Part shown: positions 24,688 through 34,375 of the stretch, one piece after another
How positions within the stretch are numbered: position 1 is the stretch's first letter
Layout: the number at the start of each line of letters is the position of its first letter
NCBI RefSeq assembly: GCF_027244095.1
Contig: NC_069659.1
Location: forward strand, 146,916,001 to 146,980,000
Direction: 5' to 3'
DNA length: 64,000 nt
Origin: Hemicordylus capensis
Lineage: Eukaryota; Chordata; Lepidosauria; Squamata; Cordylidae
Translations under genes and position numbers: made by a program
The notes under the pieces: model-generated
Told to the model about the DNA's origin: nothing
Databases searched by the model: none
What the model saw: only the letters and a program-made list of their open reading frames with translations

Positions 24688-26240
24688 AGTTACATAAGAA
24701 CATAAGAACAGCCCTGCTGCATCGGGCCCAAGGCCTATCTAGTCCAGCATCCTGTTTCACACAGTGGCCCACCAGATGCCACTGGAAGCCTACAGCAGGA
24801 GTTGAGGGCGTGCCCTCTGAGTACCAGTTGCCCCTGCAACTGGTACTCAGAGGCATCCTGCCTTTGAGACTGGAGGTGGCCCTCCAACTAGTAGCCATTG
24901 ATAGACCTCTCCTCCATGAAATTATCTAAGCCCCTCTTAAAGCCATCCAGATTGTTGGCTGTCACCACATCTAGTGGCAGAGAATTCCACAAGTTGATTG
25001 TGTATTGTATGAAAAAAATACCTCCCTGTGTTGGTCCTCAATTTCCTGGCAATGAGTTTCATGGGATGACCCCTGGTTCTAGTGTTATCTCTTCCCTTCT
25101 TTAATATACAGTGCTACTCTACCTCCAAGGTGCCACTCCCTGTCCTTTCTATAGAGTTTATCCATGGATAACAGTGTCCCATTGGTTCTCACAGTTCCAC
25201 CATATTTCTGTTATGCCCACTATATCTATATCTGTGTTAGCAGCCAAGCACTCCAGCTTGCCCATCTTGGCTCGGAGGCATCTAGCATTGGCATATAAGC
25301 ACCTATATGCTGAATCTCTTACCTGGTGTCTGCCATCTTTCTTTTGACTCTTTGATCAGCTGGTTCAGCCTTCTGTCTGATCTTTATGTGGTTCTGCTCT
25401 GTCCCCTTCTGTTTTATTTGAATCCTCTGCACCCTCGCACTTTAAGGGATGGCATTTGCTGAACCAGATACTGTCCAGCTTCCCCAGGTGTCATTTTAAA
25501 AGCTGCTCTGCAACCTTTTTGATTTTAAGAGCCAACAGTCTGGTTCAATCTTGGTTCAAGTGCAGCCCGTCCCTTTTGTTTGGGGCCTTGCTTGCCCCAA
25601 AATGTGTCCCAGTGCCTAACAAATCTAAACCTCTCCTCCCGGCACCAACGTCTCATCCACACATTGAAACCCTTCAGCTCTGTCTGTCTCACTGTTCCTG
25701 CATGTGGAACAAGTAACAGTTCTGAGAATGCTACCTTGGGGGTCCTGGACTTCAAAACACTGCCTATCAGCCTAAATTTGGCTTCCAGGACCTCCCGACT
25801 ATATTTCCCCACATTGTTGGTGCTGATGTGCACCACGACAGCTGTCTCCTCCCCAGCACTGCCTAACAGCCTATCTAGACACTGTGTGATGTCCACAACC
25901 TTCGCACCAGGCAGGCAAGTCACCGTGCGGTCAACACACAGGTCACAAACCCATCTCTCTATATCTCTAATGATAGAATCACCCACTACAAGGAGGCCCC
26001 CACCCCTGGAAGAGTATCCCCTGTGCAAGAGGATATGGGCTCATCATCCACAGAAGGGGTCCCTTCTAAAGGAGGGTTTCCCTCTTCCTCAGACTCATGT
26101 CCTCCTTCCCCGAGACCTTCATTCGCCCTGACAGCAGCAGAGCTATCAGCCCTGAAGTGAGATGCCTCTATCACGTCCCTGAAGGTCTCGTCCACATTAC
26201 TCTATGTCTCTCTGAGCTTCTCCAGATCCGCCACCTTGGT
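24688..26240 (-). mobile_element. CR1-type LINE lacking most of ORF2
   Basis: On the minus strand the 5' part (about 25520-26240) encodes the ORF1 esterase-like domain and the 3' part (24688-25100) is the ORF2 C-terminus and 3' UTR, ending in the TTCTTATGTTCTTATG repeat. The endonuclease and reverse transcriptase that should lie between are missing, so about 2-2.5 kb was deleted, or two CR1 pieces lie together. It is inserted in the hAT transposase gene, on the same strand. Confidence 0.8.
25525..26028 (-). CDS. CR1 ORF1 esterase-like (SGNH hydrolase) domain
   Basis: The open frame encodes LLVVGDSIIRDIERWVCDLC (GDS block), then VVVHISTNNVGKYSREVLE (the block III position, where active esterases have GTND), then RRWCREERFRFVRHWDTFWG and a C-terminal LEPRLNQTVG. 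This is the order of the esterase domain in ORF1 of CR1/L3-like LINEs. The GTND block reads STNN and the DGLH block is not intact, so activity is doubtful. It is not a host gene: it is bordered by CR1 sequence on both sides. Confidence 0.78.
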   Translation of the reverse strand: MHRGYSSRGGGLLVVGDSIIRDIERWVCDLCVDRTVTCLPGAKVVDITQCLDRLLGSAGEETAVVVHISTNNVGKYSREVLEAKFRLIGSVLKSRTPKVAFSELLLVPHAGTVRQTELKGFNVWMRRWCREERFRFVRHWDTFWGKQGPKQKGRAALEPRLNQTVGS

Positions 26241-27144
26241 CTCAAGGGAACAAACGTGAGGGAAAAATACTTCATCGCAGTTAGCTGCAATGTTTTTACC
26301 CACAAGATTCAGGGAATAGACAGAACAAGGAATGTATTCCGCATAAGGATTCTGCTTCTTAATGCGTGCCTGTAGCCCAAACTACATACAAGGCATGATG
26401 CTGGCATTGTCAAAGATTGGCAACAACAGTTAGGAATATCCAAATCACGGCTTGCCAGAACATTACAGACTGCAGCACACATTTCTAGGGAAGAAAAGTT
26501 ACAAATCGTTCCACAGTAGAACCATTCTCTTGGACATATCTAATTATAATCCGAGTTGATCTACATGTGATATGTCAGGTGAAGAGTCCATGATTATTGA
26601 AAAAAGACATTGCTCTTTTTATTTCTCTCACTATTGCAGTTTCAACTGCAATGGCTATTTGAAAAAATTGCTCGGCAACCAGTGAAGACAAATAATGGAA
26701 GAGGAAATGTTTCCTCTTCCTGGGTTACCAAACCTCTCTATGTGATCTGCGAGAAAAGTATCAAATTCAGCAATAACCTCTAGCATCATAATATAATTTC
26801 CATTGTATCTGGAACCAAAATTCTCTTCGTGACCCCGGAAGGGTAAACCTCTCAAAGCGAATGTTTTTACTACTACAACAACGTGCTGAAGTACTTTTCT
26901 CCAATAATTTGTTTCCTCTTCTACTTGCTCTATTAACTTTCTTTCTATCTGGCCAGCAATATGTGCTTTGGATTTTAGAAGATTAACACGTTTTGTGATT
27001 TGCAGAATTTTTGTGCTCTTTTAACTTAATAGATGTGTTCTTCCAGTCGTTAAAACCTCCTTCAGAAAACTGGGTACATGCTGCCGTATCACTCTAAAAG
27101 AGAAGGCAAAAACCAAAAAACACCCATCTCAAACTCTCAGAATA

Positions 27145-28736
27145 CAGGTGAAACTTGAAAAATTAGAATATCGTGCAAAAGTTCATTAATTTCAGTAACG
27201 CAAATTAAAAGGTGAAACTGATATATGAGATAGACGCATTACATGCAAAGCGAGATAAGTCAAGCCTTAATTTGTTATAATTGTGATGATCATGGCGTAC
27301 AGCTCATGAACCCCAAATCCACAATCCCAGAAAATTAGAATATTACATGGAACCAATAAAACAAGGATTGTAAATAGAACAATATCGGACCTCTGAAAAG
27401 TATAAGCATGAATATGTATTCAGTACTTGGTTTGGGCCCCTTTTGCAGCAATTACTGCCTCAATGCGGCATGGCATGGATGCTATCAGCCTGTGGCACTG
27501 CTGAGGTGTTATGGAAGACCAGGATGCTTCAATAGCGGCCTTCAGCTCTTCTGCATTGTTTGGTCTCATGTCTCTCATCCTTCTCTTGGCAATGCCCCAT
27601 AGATTCTCTATGGGGTCAGGTCAGGCGAGTTTGCTGGCCAATCAAGCACAGTAATCCCATGGTCATTGAACCAGGTTTTGGTACTTTTGGCAGTGTGGGC
27701 AGGTGCCAAGTCCTGCTGGAAAATGAAGTCAGCATCCCCATACAGCTCGTCTGCAGAAGGAAGCATGAAGTGCTCCAAAATCTCCTGATAGATGGCTGCG
27801 TTGACCCTGGACTTAATGAAGCACAGTGGACCAACACCAGCAGATGACATGGCTCCCCAAATCAACACAGACTGTGGAAACTTCACACTGGACTTCAAGC
27901 ATCTTGCATTGTGTGCCTCTCCATTCTTCCTCCAGACTCTGGGTCCTTGGTTTCCAAATGAGATGCAAAAGTTGCTCTCATCAGAAAAGAGGACTTTGGA
28001 CCACTGAGCAACAGACCAGTTCTTTTTTTCTTGAGCCTAGGTAAAACGCTTCTGACGTTGTTTGTTGTTCAGGAGCGGCTTGACAAGAGGAATACGACAT
28101 TTGAAGCCCATGTCCAGGATCCGTCTGTGTGTGGTGGCTCTTGATGCACTAACTCCAGCCTCAGTCCACTCCTTGTGAAAGTCCCCAACACTTTTGAATG
28201 GCCTTTTCCTGACAATCCTCTCCAGGCTGCGGTCATCCCTGCTGCTTGTGCACCTTTTTCTTCCACACTTTTCCCTTCTACATAACTTTCTATTAATGTG
28301 CTTTGAACATCCAACTTCTTTTGCAATTACCTTTTGAGGCTTTCCCTCCTTATGGAGGGTGTCAATGATGGTTTTCTGCACAACTGTCAAGTCAGCAGTC
28401 TTTCCCATGATTGTGATTCCTAATGAACCAGACTGAGAGACCATTTAAAGGCTCAGGAACCCTTTGCAGGTGTTATGGATTGATTAGCTGATTGGAGTGG
28501 GACACCTGGAGCCTAGACTGTTGAACCTTTTCACAATATTCTAATTTTCTGGGATTGTGGATTTGGGGTTCTCATGAGCTGTACGCCATGATCATCACAA
28601 TTATAACAAATGAAGGCTTGACTTATCTCGCTTTGCATGTAATGCGTCTATCTCATATATCAGTTTCACCTTTTAATTTGCATTACTGAAATTAATGAAC
28701 TTTTGCACGATATTCTAATTTTTTGAGTTTCACCTG
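27145..28736 (-). mobile_element. Tc1-like DNA transposon, complete ends
   Basis: Terminal inverted repeats of about 200 bp start CAGGTGAAACTTGAAAAATT on the left and CAGGTGAAACTCAAAAAATT (reverse complement) on the right. They are flanked by TA at 27143-27144 and 28737-28738. The two repeats (27145-27344 and 28536-28736) differ at about six or seven positions including one small indel, roughly 3%, so the insertion is fairly young. The transposase gene inside lies on the minus strand. It inserted into the hAT transposase gene at 23560-29330. Confidence 0.95.
27420..28408 (-). pseudogene. Tc1-like transposase, recently broken
   Basis: Starts at the ATG at 28406-28408 (MGKTADLTVVQKTIIDTLHK) with a helix-turn-helix region (QKVIAKEVGCSKHINRKL), an REKCGRKRCTS linker and an ASRATTHRRILDMGFKCR segment. 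The DDE core follows: SSVKFPQSVLIWGAMSSAGV, then the second Asp in FIFQQDLAPAHT, then LDWPANSPDL. Defects: a TAG in place of a Trp codon just after QRQKRFT (near 28038), about five codons missing after EVGCS, and a 1-nt loss after SPDLT near 27617 that shifts the frame before the catalytic Glu of the usual PIENLWG block. The C-terminal part continues in the shifted frame to the expected TGA. Confidence 0.9.
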
Positions 28737-29341
28737 TATACTAACCATGTTCTGGGCATTTTCTCTATGTTAACAAGGGTCCATTCAAACATATATAAAG
28801 TGAGGGTTTTGTTAGTGCCATCACCATAGTGTCTCTTTGACTTAGTAAAGTCCACATTTTTAATCTGATTGAAACCGTTCAATGCCATGAAATCACATGT
28901 ACTTTAATTTATTATCTGCCATTTTGTGGGATCACTGTCCATGTCTTCTTCACCATGACTGATTTCCACATCTTTAGTAATAATATCATTTGTCACCAGT
29001 TCCCACACCTCAAACTTCTTCACACTCTCTTTGCCACCAGAATTTATGCTGCCACCACAAGATTCAGAAATAGTGTCAACTGAACTTTCCCCTGCCGATT
29101 TGCTGCTGATGTGGGAAACAGTGAAAAATGCATTAATCCTGGGAAACTGTGAAAAATGCATTAATCCTGGGAGGTGTTTTTTTTACATTTTCTTCCTTTG
29201 CCTTCCTTACCTTTCTTAATTTGCTATACTGATTACCACTGAGTCTCTTTCTGCCTGCACTCATTTCTGCACTGACACTAGCATAGAAATAGATTTCTAA
29301 CAGAATTTTTTTGTGTGCGGCCACAAACTACTCAACAGTCC

Positions 29342-29446
29342 GCATCTTCTTTCTGGTCTCCTTTCTGCCCAATGACAGTAGACTTTAGTTGAGTGTCAAC
29401 TAAAGTCTACTATCATTGACTGGAAAGGAGACCGGAAAGGAGATGC
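29342..29446. repeat. Inverted repeat, about 51-bp arms, almost no loop
   Basis: The left arm runs from GCATCTTCTTTCTGG to GTAGACTTTAGTTGA. The right arm is its complement (TCAACTAAAGTCTAC ... GGAAAGGAGATGC) after a 3-nt spacer. About 45 of 51 positions pair. It lies immediately 5' of the hAT transposase start, so it may be part of that element's subterminal region. Confidence 0.85.
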
Positions 29447-31138
29447 AGACTCTTACAGCCGAGGGGGACAATGCAGAAAGTTCGGTCTCAATTTCCCTAG
29501 CGATAAGAAAGGCTCACACGTGGCTCCTTTGACACATACAGATATCATTCTCCGTGGTTTCCTGGAGACAATCTCAGACAATTTACCGCCCCTCAAAATG
29601 CCCCACAATATTTGCTGCCATAGACAAGTGCCTACTTTGCCTATGTGTGACCCTCAGGAACATACTTTCAGGTGACACAGTGCACTTCTTTGGGATGGGG
29701 AGGTCATTGAAATTTGTCCCCAACACAGCCAGCAGTCAAGCTGAGTCAGCTTGAACGTTTGAGAAGCACTGCTGCTTCTCCCATTGGTATTTCATTAATC
29801 AAGATGCCAACCAGTGATTTTTGGGGAGAAAACATACCGTTTCCAGGGAACAAATCAATACACAGGCCTTAATCACACCATGAACCCCCTTTTCAATTCC
29901 AATCCAGGTCCATAGATTTGCCCTCCAGTCCTAAAGATTTTCCATGGCATGTTTCTATGTGCAATGTACATTCCATATTCATTCAGTGTGACTAAAACTT
30001 TGTTTTGGACAGAGAGCTGATTTCCAGCAGTCTTCATCTTAAAGTATTAGGCAGTTAGTTTTTATTAATTGTCTAAATATATATTCTGGATTTGAGCTAG
30101 CCCTATCGTTTCACCTGTAACCATCACTCAAGCTTGAATGGATGAACCTGTCTATTTCACAGTTGTATTTTTTAAAAAATAGTTCTATAAACACTGCAGT
30201 AAACATTGAAAAGCTTTCTCTTTATTTCCAGCTCAACTGCAGTGTAGGCAAGGATTATGGAAGCTTATTGCGCTGCCAGAAGTTCCTCAGTGATAATGAA
30301 GTAGACATTGCCTGCGAGAAATGCAGTTGACACCACACCAAATTATTTCATTTTCTGATGAAATCTGGATTCGGGCTCAGTTCAAGCAAGATGATACCAA
30401 TAGTATCCCCCAGGTATGTATCTCTTTGCAACAGCCAACAGGGGATGACACTTTTGCCACGACCATCTTATGCTGGAGTCCCCTGTGCATATTTTTTCAT
30501 CATTTTAACCATTATCTGGGGTGGCGGGAAGAAAATGACACAACACCCTTTCATTTTAAGATTCCAGAGTAACAAAGCTCCAAGAAAACAGACATTAGAG
30601 TCTAATGCTTGGGATTAGTTCACTCCAGCAGAAATTCTATTACAAGAATAACTTATCAATGAAAGGCAATTGATCCTTGATCCAGTCCTGTAATATTTCA
30701 ATAGCAAGATTTCAGTTATCTGTTACAGTTACACCTCACTAAGGATTTCTCTTATCTATGTTGCTGCTGATAATCAGAGGTACACATATGCTTAGGCAAA
30801 ATGACTAACATGGAATGTTAGAAGAGGCATATATATGCAAATGCTGTCTCTCTCTGCTTGTGGCTTTATGAAATGCTATCTGGTGTGCCTGCAAAATGTA
30901 TGACACACCAGCCTAAGCTTAGTCCACTGGCTGCATATTGTGGGCTGGCAAGTATTTGTCAGCCCCACTCCCATCATTTCTGAAAATTCTGTCAAATACC
31001 TGAAGGTTTAAAAAACCCCACTGGGTTGCCATACAAGACTCATATATTGGCTTGATGGGTCATAACTTGTGTAGGGCAGTTCTATGGCAGAACCAGTCTC
31101 CAGTGAAGAGAAAACCCAGGGCTGGTTTCAGCACATCA
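29447..31138. other. No gene recognised
   Basis: One exon-like stretch at 30190-30330 (TTTATTTCCAG, then an open frame to a TGA) gave no recognisable protein. The remainder is AT-rich and unrecognised. Confidence 0.35.
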
Positions 31139-31164
31139 TCATCTTCATCTTCACCATCATCATC
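31139..31164 (+). repeat. (ATC/ATT)n simple repeat
   Basis: Short ATC and ATT runs form the variable end of the following minus-strand SINE. Confidence 0.8.
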
Positions 31165-31387
31165 ATCATCATTATTATTTTATTACATTTATATCCTGCT
31201 CTTCCTCCAAGGAGCCCAGAGTACTACATACTTGAGTTTCTCTTTCACAACAACCCTGTGAAGTAGGCTAGGCTGAGAGAAGTGACTGGCCCAGAGTCAC
31301 CCAGCTAGTATCATGGCTGAATGGGGATTTGAACTCAGGTCTCCCCGGTCCTAGTCCAGCACTCTAACCACTACACCACGCTGGCAC
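31165..31387 (-). repeat. MIR-like CORE-SINE, minus strand
   Basis: The plus strand reads TATATCCTGCTCTTCCTCCA, AACAACCCTGTGAAGTAGGC, GGGGATTTGAACTCAGGTC and CCAGCACTCTAACCACTAC, then ACCACGCTGGC. Very similar to 16575-16823. Confidence 0.88.
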
Positions 31388-31616
31388 CCTTGCACAAATG
31401 TCAGGGCCCAGGTGCTCCAGGAGAACTACCACTGATTCCAGCCATGGCTCCAAGGATGATTGGGCCCAGTCGGCAACTGGTGGCCCATTGTCTACCACCC
31501 CACTTGCCCCTAAGATATTGGGAAGGGGCCTCCAGGGTAGAAAGGGGAAAGGCCCACAAGAGGGCAACCTGCTGGAGAAGAGGAGAAGAGGATTCCATCT
31601 CCCCCAGGGTGAGAGA

Positions 31617-31846
31617 CTGGGGTGTTTGCCTCTTCTCTTCTGCCCTCCTTGGTTGCCATCTGCTTCCCCCAGGACTGCTTGTGGAGAAGCTTATAGGCTG
31701 AGCAGTAAGCTCAGCAGGTGGAACCAGGAAAAAAAAACTGCCCACTCACCCTTACAACCCCAGTCCTGCAAAGCCTCTTCACAAGCAGTCCTGGGGGAAG
31801 CAGATGGCAGCCAAGGAGGGCAGAAGAGAAGAGGCAAACACCCCAG
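31617..31846. repeat. Near-perfect fold-back, 76-bp arms
   Basis: The left arm 31617-31692 begins CTGGGGTGTTTGCCTCTTC and ends GGAGAAGCTT. The right arm 31771-31846 is its complement, with about three mismatches in 76, separated by a 78-bp spacer. The arm contains CCTCCTTGGTTGCCATCTGC (GGCTGCC in the other arm). The high identity implies a recent origin. No matching family was recognised. Confidence 0.93.
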
Positions 31847-31859
31847 TAGCCACTTGAAG

Positions 31860-32335
31860 CGTTGTGGTTTCCCCCCCTAAAGACCATGACCTTAGATTTG
31901 GAATAATTTACTGAAAGTTTTTCCTCTTTACAGAAACTCCCAAACTTAGTCAACATTCTCTTTAAACCTAGTCTATTTCAAGAAATAAAATTAAGTCATC
32001 GGCATACAACAAGGCTTCTACTTTTCGGGTTTTAACTGAGAGTGAGAACAAAGCAGGGGATGTCATACTTTTAACTATGCTGTTTACTTATATATTAAAA
32101 AGAAAGGGGCCAATATACAGCCCTGTTTTACTCCTCTAGTAATCTGCATTGGTTCTGTCAAAGTACCTTGAAACCCCATTCTAACTCATATTGTATTGTC
32201 TCGATATATCCCCTGAATGAGTCATAGAAGTCTTTTACCAATGTTGGTTGTAGCTAATTTAAGCCACAACCGATCCCTATCCACAAGGTCAAATACCGCA
32301 GAAAAATCAATAAAGGCTGTGTGTATGTATGTGTG

Positions 32336-32383
<48 letters not shown>

Positions 32384-32470
32384 GACCCTGAGTATATTTT
32401 GAGATTAAATGATGTAAGACATATTGTATATCTGGTCGATGGTACATCTGCCTTTCCTAAAGCCTACTTT
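31860..32470 (-). mobile_element. LINE reverse-transcriptase fragment, minus strand
   Basis: On the minus strand conserved RT blocks appear in order: RKGRCTIDQIYNMSYII, then FIDFSAVFDLVDRDRLWLKL, RGVKQGCILAPFLFNIYVN, ALLYADDLILF, and LSVNYSKSKVMVF. The YADD catalytic motif is present. Several frame changes and an internal (CA)n repeat break it. It may be the same family as the C-terminal RT fragment at 43440-44535. The clade is not certain. Confidence 0.8.
32333..32380 (+). repeat. (CA)n microsatellite
   Basis: About 20 CA units follow a TATGTGTGTATA turn, inside the LINE fragment. The repeat is long enough to be polymorphic. Confidence 0.95.
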
Positions 32471-32494
32471 TTCCTCATGGATAATGCATTTTTC

Positions 32495-32640
32495 CCAGTT
32501 CTACAATGTCCTTCTTAAGATACGGTGACCAGAACTGTATGCAGTACTCCAAATGTGGCTGCACCATAGATTTGTATAAGGGCATTATAATATTAGCATT
32601 TTTATTTTCAAATCAAAACAACCCCAGAAAGGGTGCTGCA
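32495..32640 (-). mobile_element. CR1 LINE fragment, minus strand
   Basis: GATACGGTGACCAGAACTG, GCAGTACTCCAAATGTGGC and ATAGATTTGTATAAGGGCAT are phrases of the reversed CR1/L3 3' region, in the same orientation as 24688-25100. Confidence 0.6.
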
Positions 32641-34214
32641 GCAGCAATTCTATGCCTGCCATTTCCAACCTTCACTTGAAGGTCTTCTAGACCCACCTAG
32701 TTAGGTGACTGGAAGCAAACGGCATGTTACAGGAAAGAGGATTGCAGAAATGTGCCCTGGTGTGGAAATGAGGGTCATGCCAGTGGAGCCATCACTCCCA
32801 GGTAGGGGAATTGGTAGGAAATCGGGGTGGGGGGGAGGTACCCTTTCAAATTTTAGGCAGTAGATAGTGATAGGCAGGGTAAAGAAAAGCAAGGGGAATA
32901 AAACTTGCAGTGTTTCCTCATGAAAAGGCTCCTGTGTGGACAAATAAAGGAGAAGAAATGTAGCAAGAGAAGCTATAGGTGTGGATGTCCCATGATGACT
33001 CCCACTGTTATTTATCAATCTACATCACACTTGCTCCCACAATAAACCTCTCCATCTGGAAAACTGCACTGTTGCGCTAGTGCAAGAAGATGGCTTAATT
33101 GTACAGAACATGAAGATTCCTATTGGAATAAATGAGGTGTGCTGCAGTTGCACAACTGTTGCACAAACACAAGCATATTTAAATAGGCAGTTGGAGTGCA
33201 CGTCGAGGGGCAATTCCGATGGACAGCCTCTGCATGTGCTATATGGACACCCTGAGAGTGTGCTGGAATGCGCTCCACCCATGTTACAGATACACTCTCA
33301 GCGTGACCTTTACACATGTACTAGCTGTATATCCTCTGTACTCGTCTGCAGAGAATACATCTCCTTCATCATGCCTACACATAATAACCCACTTGCTCCC
33401 AGAACAGCACAACTTCTAGTGGCACAGAATACACCTGGACAGGATAGAGTAAAAAAAACACAACAATTCTCTTTGTGAATTTTCTGTAAGTAAGCACCTC
33501 AAACAGAAGTGAGTTTATCTACTGACTTGTAGTTATGCTTTACATTTATTTGAGAGCAAGTGAATCAAACTGGTATGTTTATTTGTTTAATTGGACCAGG
33601 TGATGGACATGCCTTTATGCTGTGAGAGAGATTGCTCCTTGCTGCTATAAATTTGTCACTCCCTATTTAAGGGTACTGCATTCCTGTGATAGTATTATGT
33701 GACACGATGCACCCACTCATGTGCAAGCAGCAGCTGTTACAATTCACTGATACCTTTCACTGGAGATAGGCAGGAGTGGTTGGCAGCATCTAACATTTTA
33801 TGGCTGTTCACTCTTGTACTCTCAGTGAGCTAATCAGAGTAAATGCCAGTAAACAAATCCCTCTGGGCTTCTGGATCTGCAACTGAGCAGCAAACACTCA
33901 GGTATTTCACATACTTCCAAAACAGACTCTCAGCCTACAATTTTTACTTGTTCCCTTAGTTGATTTGCAGCACATGCTCTATAGTTAGATTTGGAAATGT
34001 TCTCCTTCGAAGCATAGCATAAATAAATAAAGCTAGTCTGAATCAGGATGCTACCAGGAAATCCTGTACTTTGCTTTGGCCAGCTTCTTGCCTATGCTTT
34101 CGACAATGCTAGCCTAATGTCGTCCTATACCAGGTTCTTATACCAGTTCAGCACAAGATAGGAGTGGTAAAGAAGAACTGGAGAAAAAAAGCCTCTAAGA
34201 GACACAGAGCTGCT
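32641..34214. other. No gene recognised
   Basis: Open frames at 32701-33478 on both strands are short and without recognisable homology. No repeat family was identified. Confidence 0.35.
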
Positions 34215-34375
34215 ACTGCTACTTATATACACTTTTTAACATAAATTCTCAAAGTGGTTATATAGAAAAATGAGAATAAATAAAGATGGTTCCCTGTCCC
34301 ATAGAAGCTCTCAGTCTTAAAGCAACATAAGGTAGAGACCAGAAACTACCACTGGAAGGATGCTGTCCTGTAGCC
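34215..34375 (-). mobile_element. LINE 3' tail (L2-like), diverged, minus strand
   Basis: AAATAAAGATGGTTCCCTGTCC, TAAAGCAACATAAGGTAGAG and ACCACTGGAAGGATGCTGTCC follow the order of the tail at 15775-16035 with more divergence. Confidence 0.6.

Larger units (their letters stand above)
23560..29330 (-). pseudogene. hAT transposase gene (ZMYM1-like), broken and split by CR1 and Tc1 insertions
   Basis: Minus-strand pieces in N-to-C order: about 29133-29270 (MSAGRKRLSGNQYSKLRKVR), 28904-29130 (ending DPTKWQIIN), 28740-28900, 26240-27120 (LPFRGHEENFGSRYNGNY; FVTFLP), 24188-24687 (FLQVIKLYDSPILL) and 23560-24207 (ending in a CTPTANCIAE segment of the hAT dimerisation region). These match the zinc-finger MYM-type protein 1-like class of hAT-derived transposases. 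The frame is interrupted by several stops and shifts, and the PRINAFFTVS word is tandemly duplicated near 29110-29165. A Tc1 copy (27145-28736) and a CR1 copy (24688-26240) lie inside it, so it is the oldest of the three. Terminal repeats were not identified. Confidence 0.75.

Noticed and set aside
25525-26131. Long open frames on both strands as a possible host esterase gene
   Set aside because: The minus frame matches the ORF1 esterase domain of CR1-type LINEs and is flanked by CR1 sequence. The plus frame is its shadow.
27408-28044. Plus-strand open frames across the Tc1 element
   Set aside because: Shadows of the minus-strand transposase.
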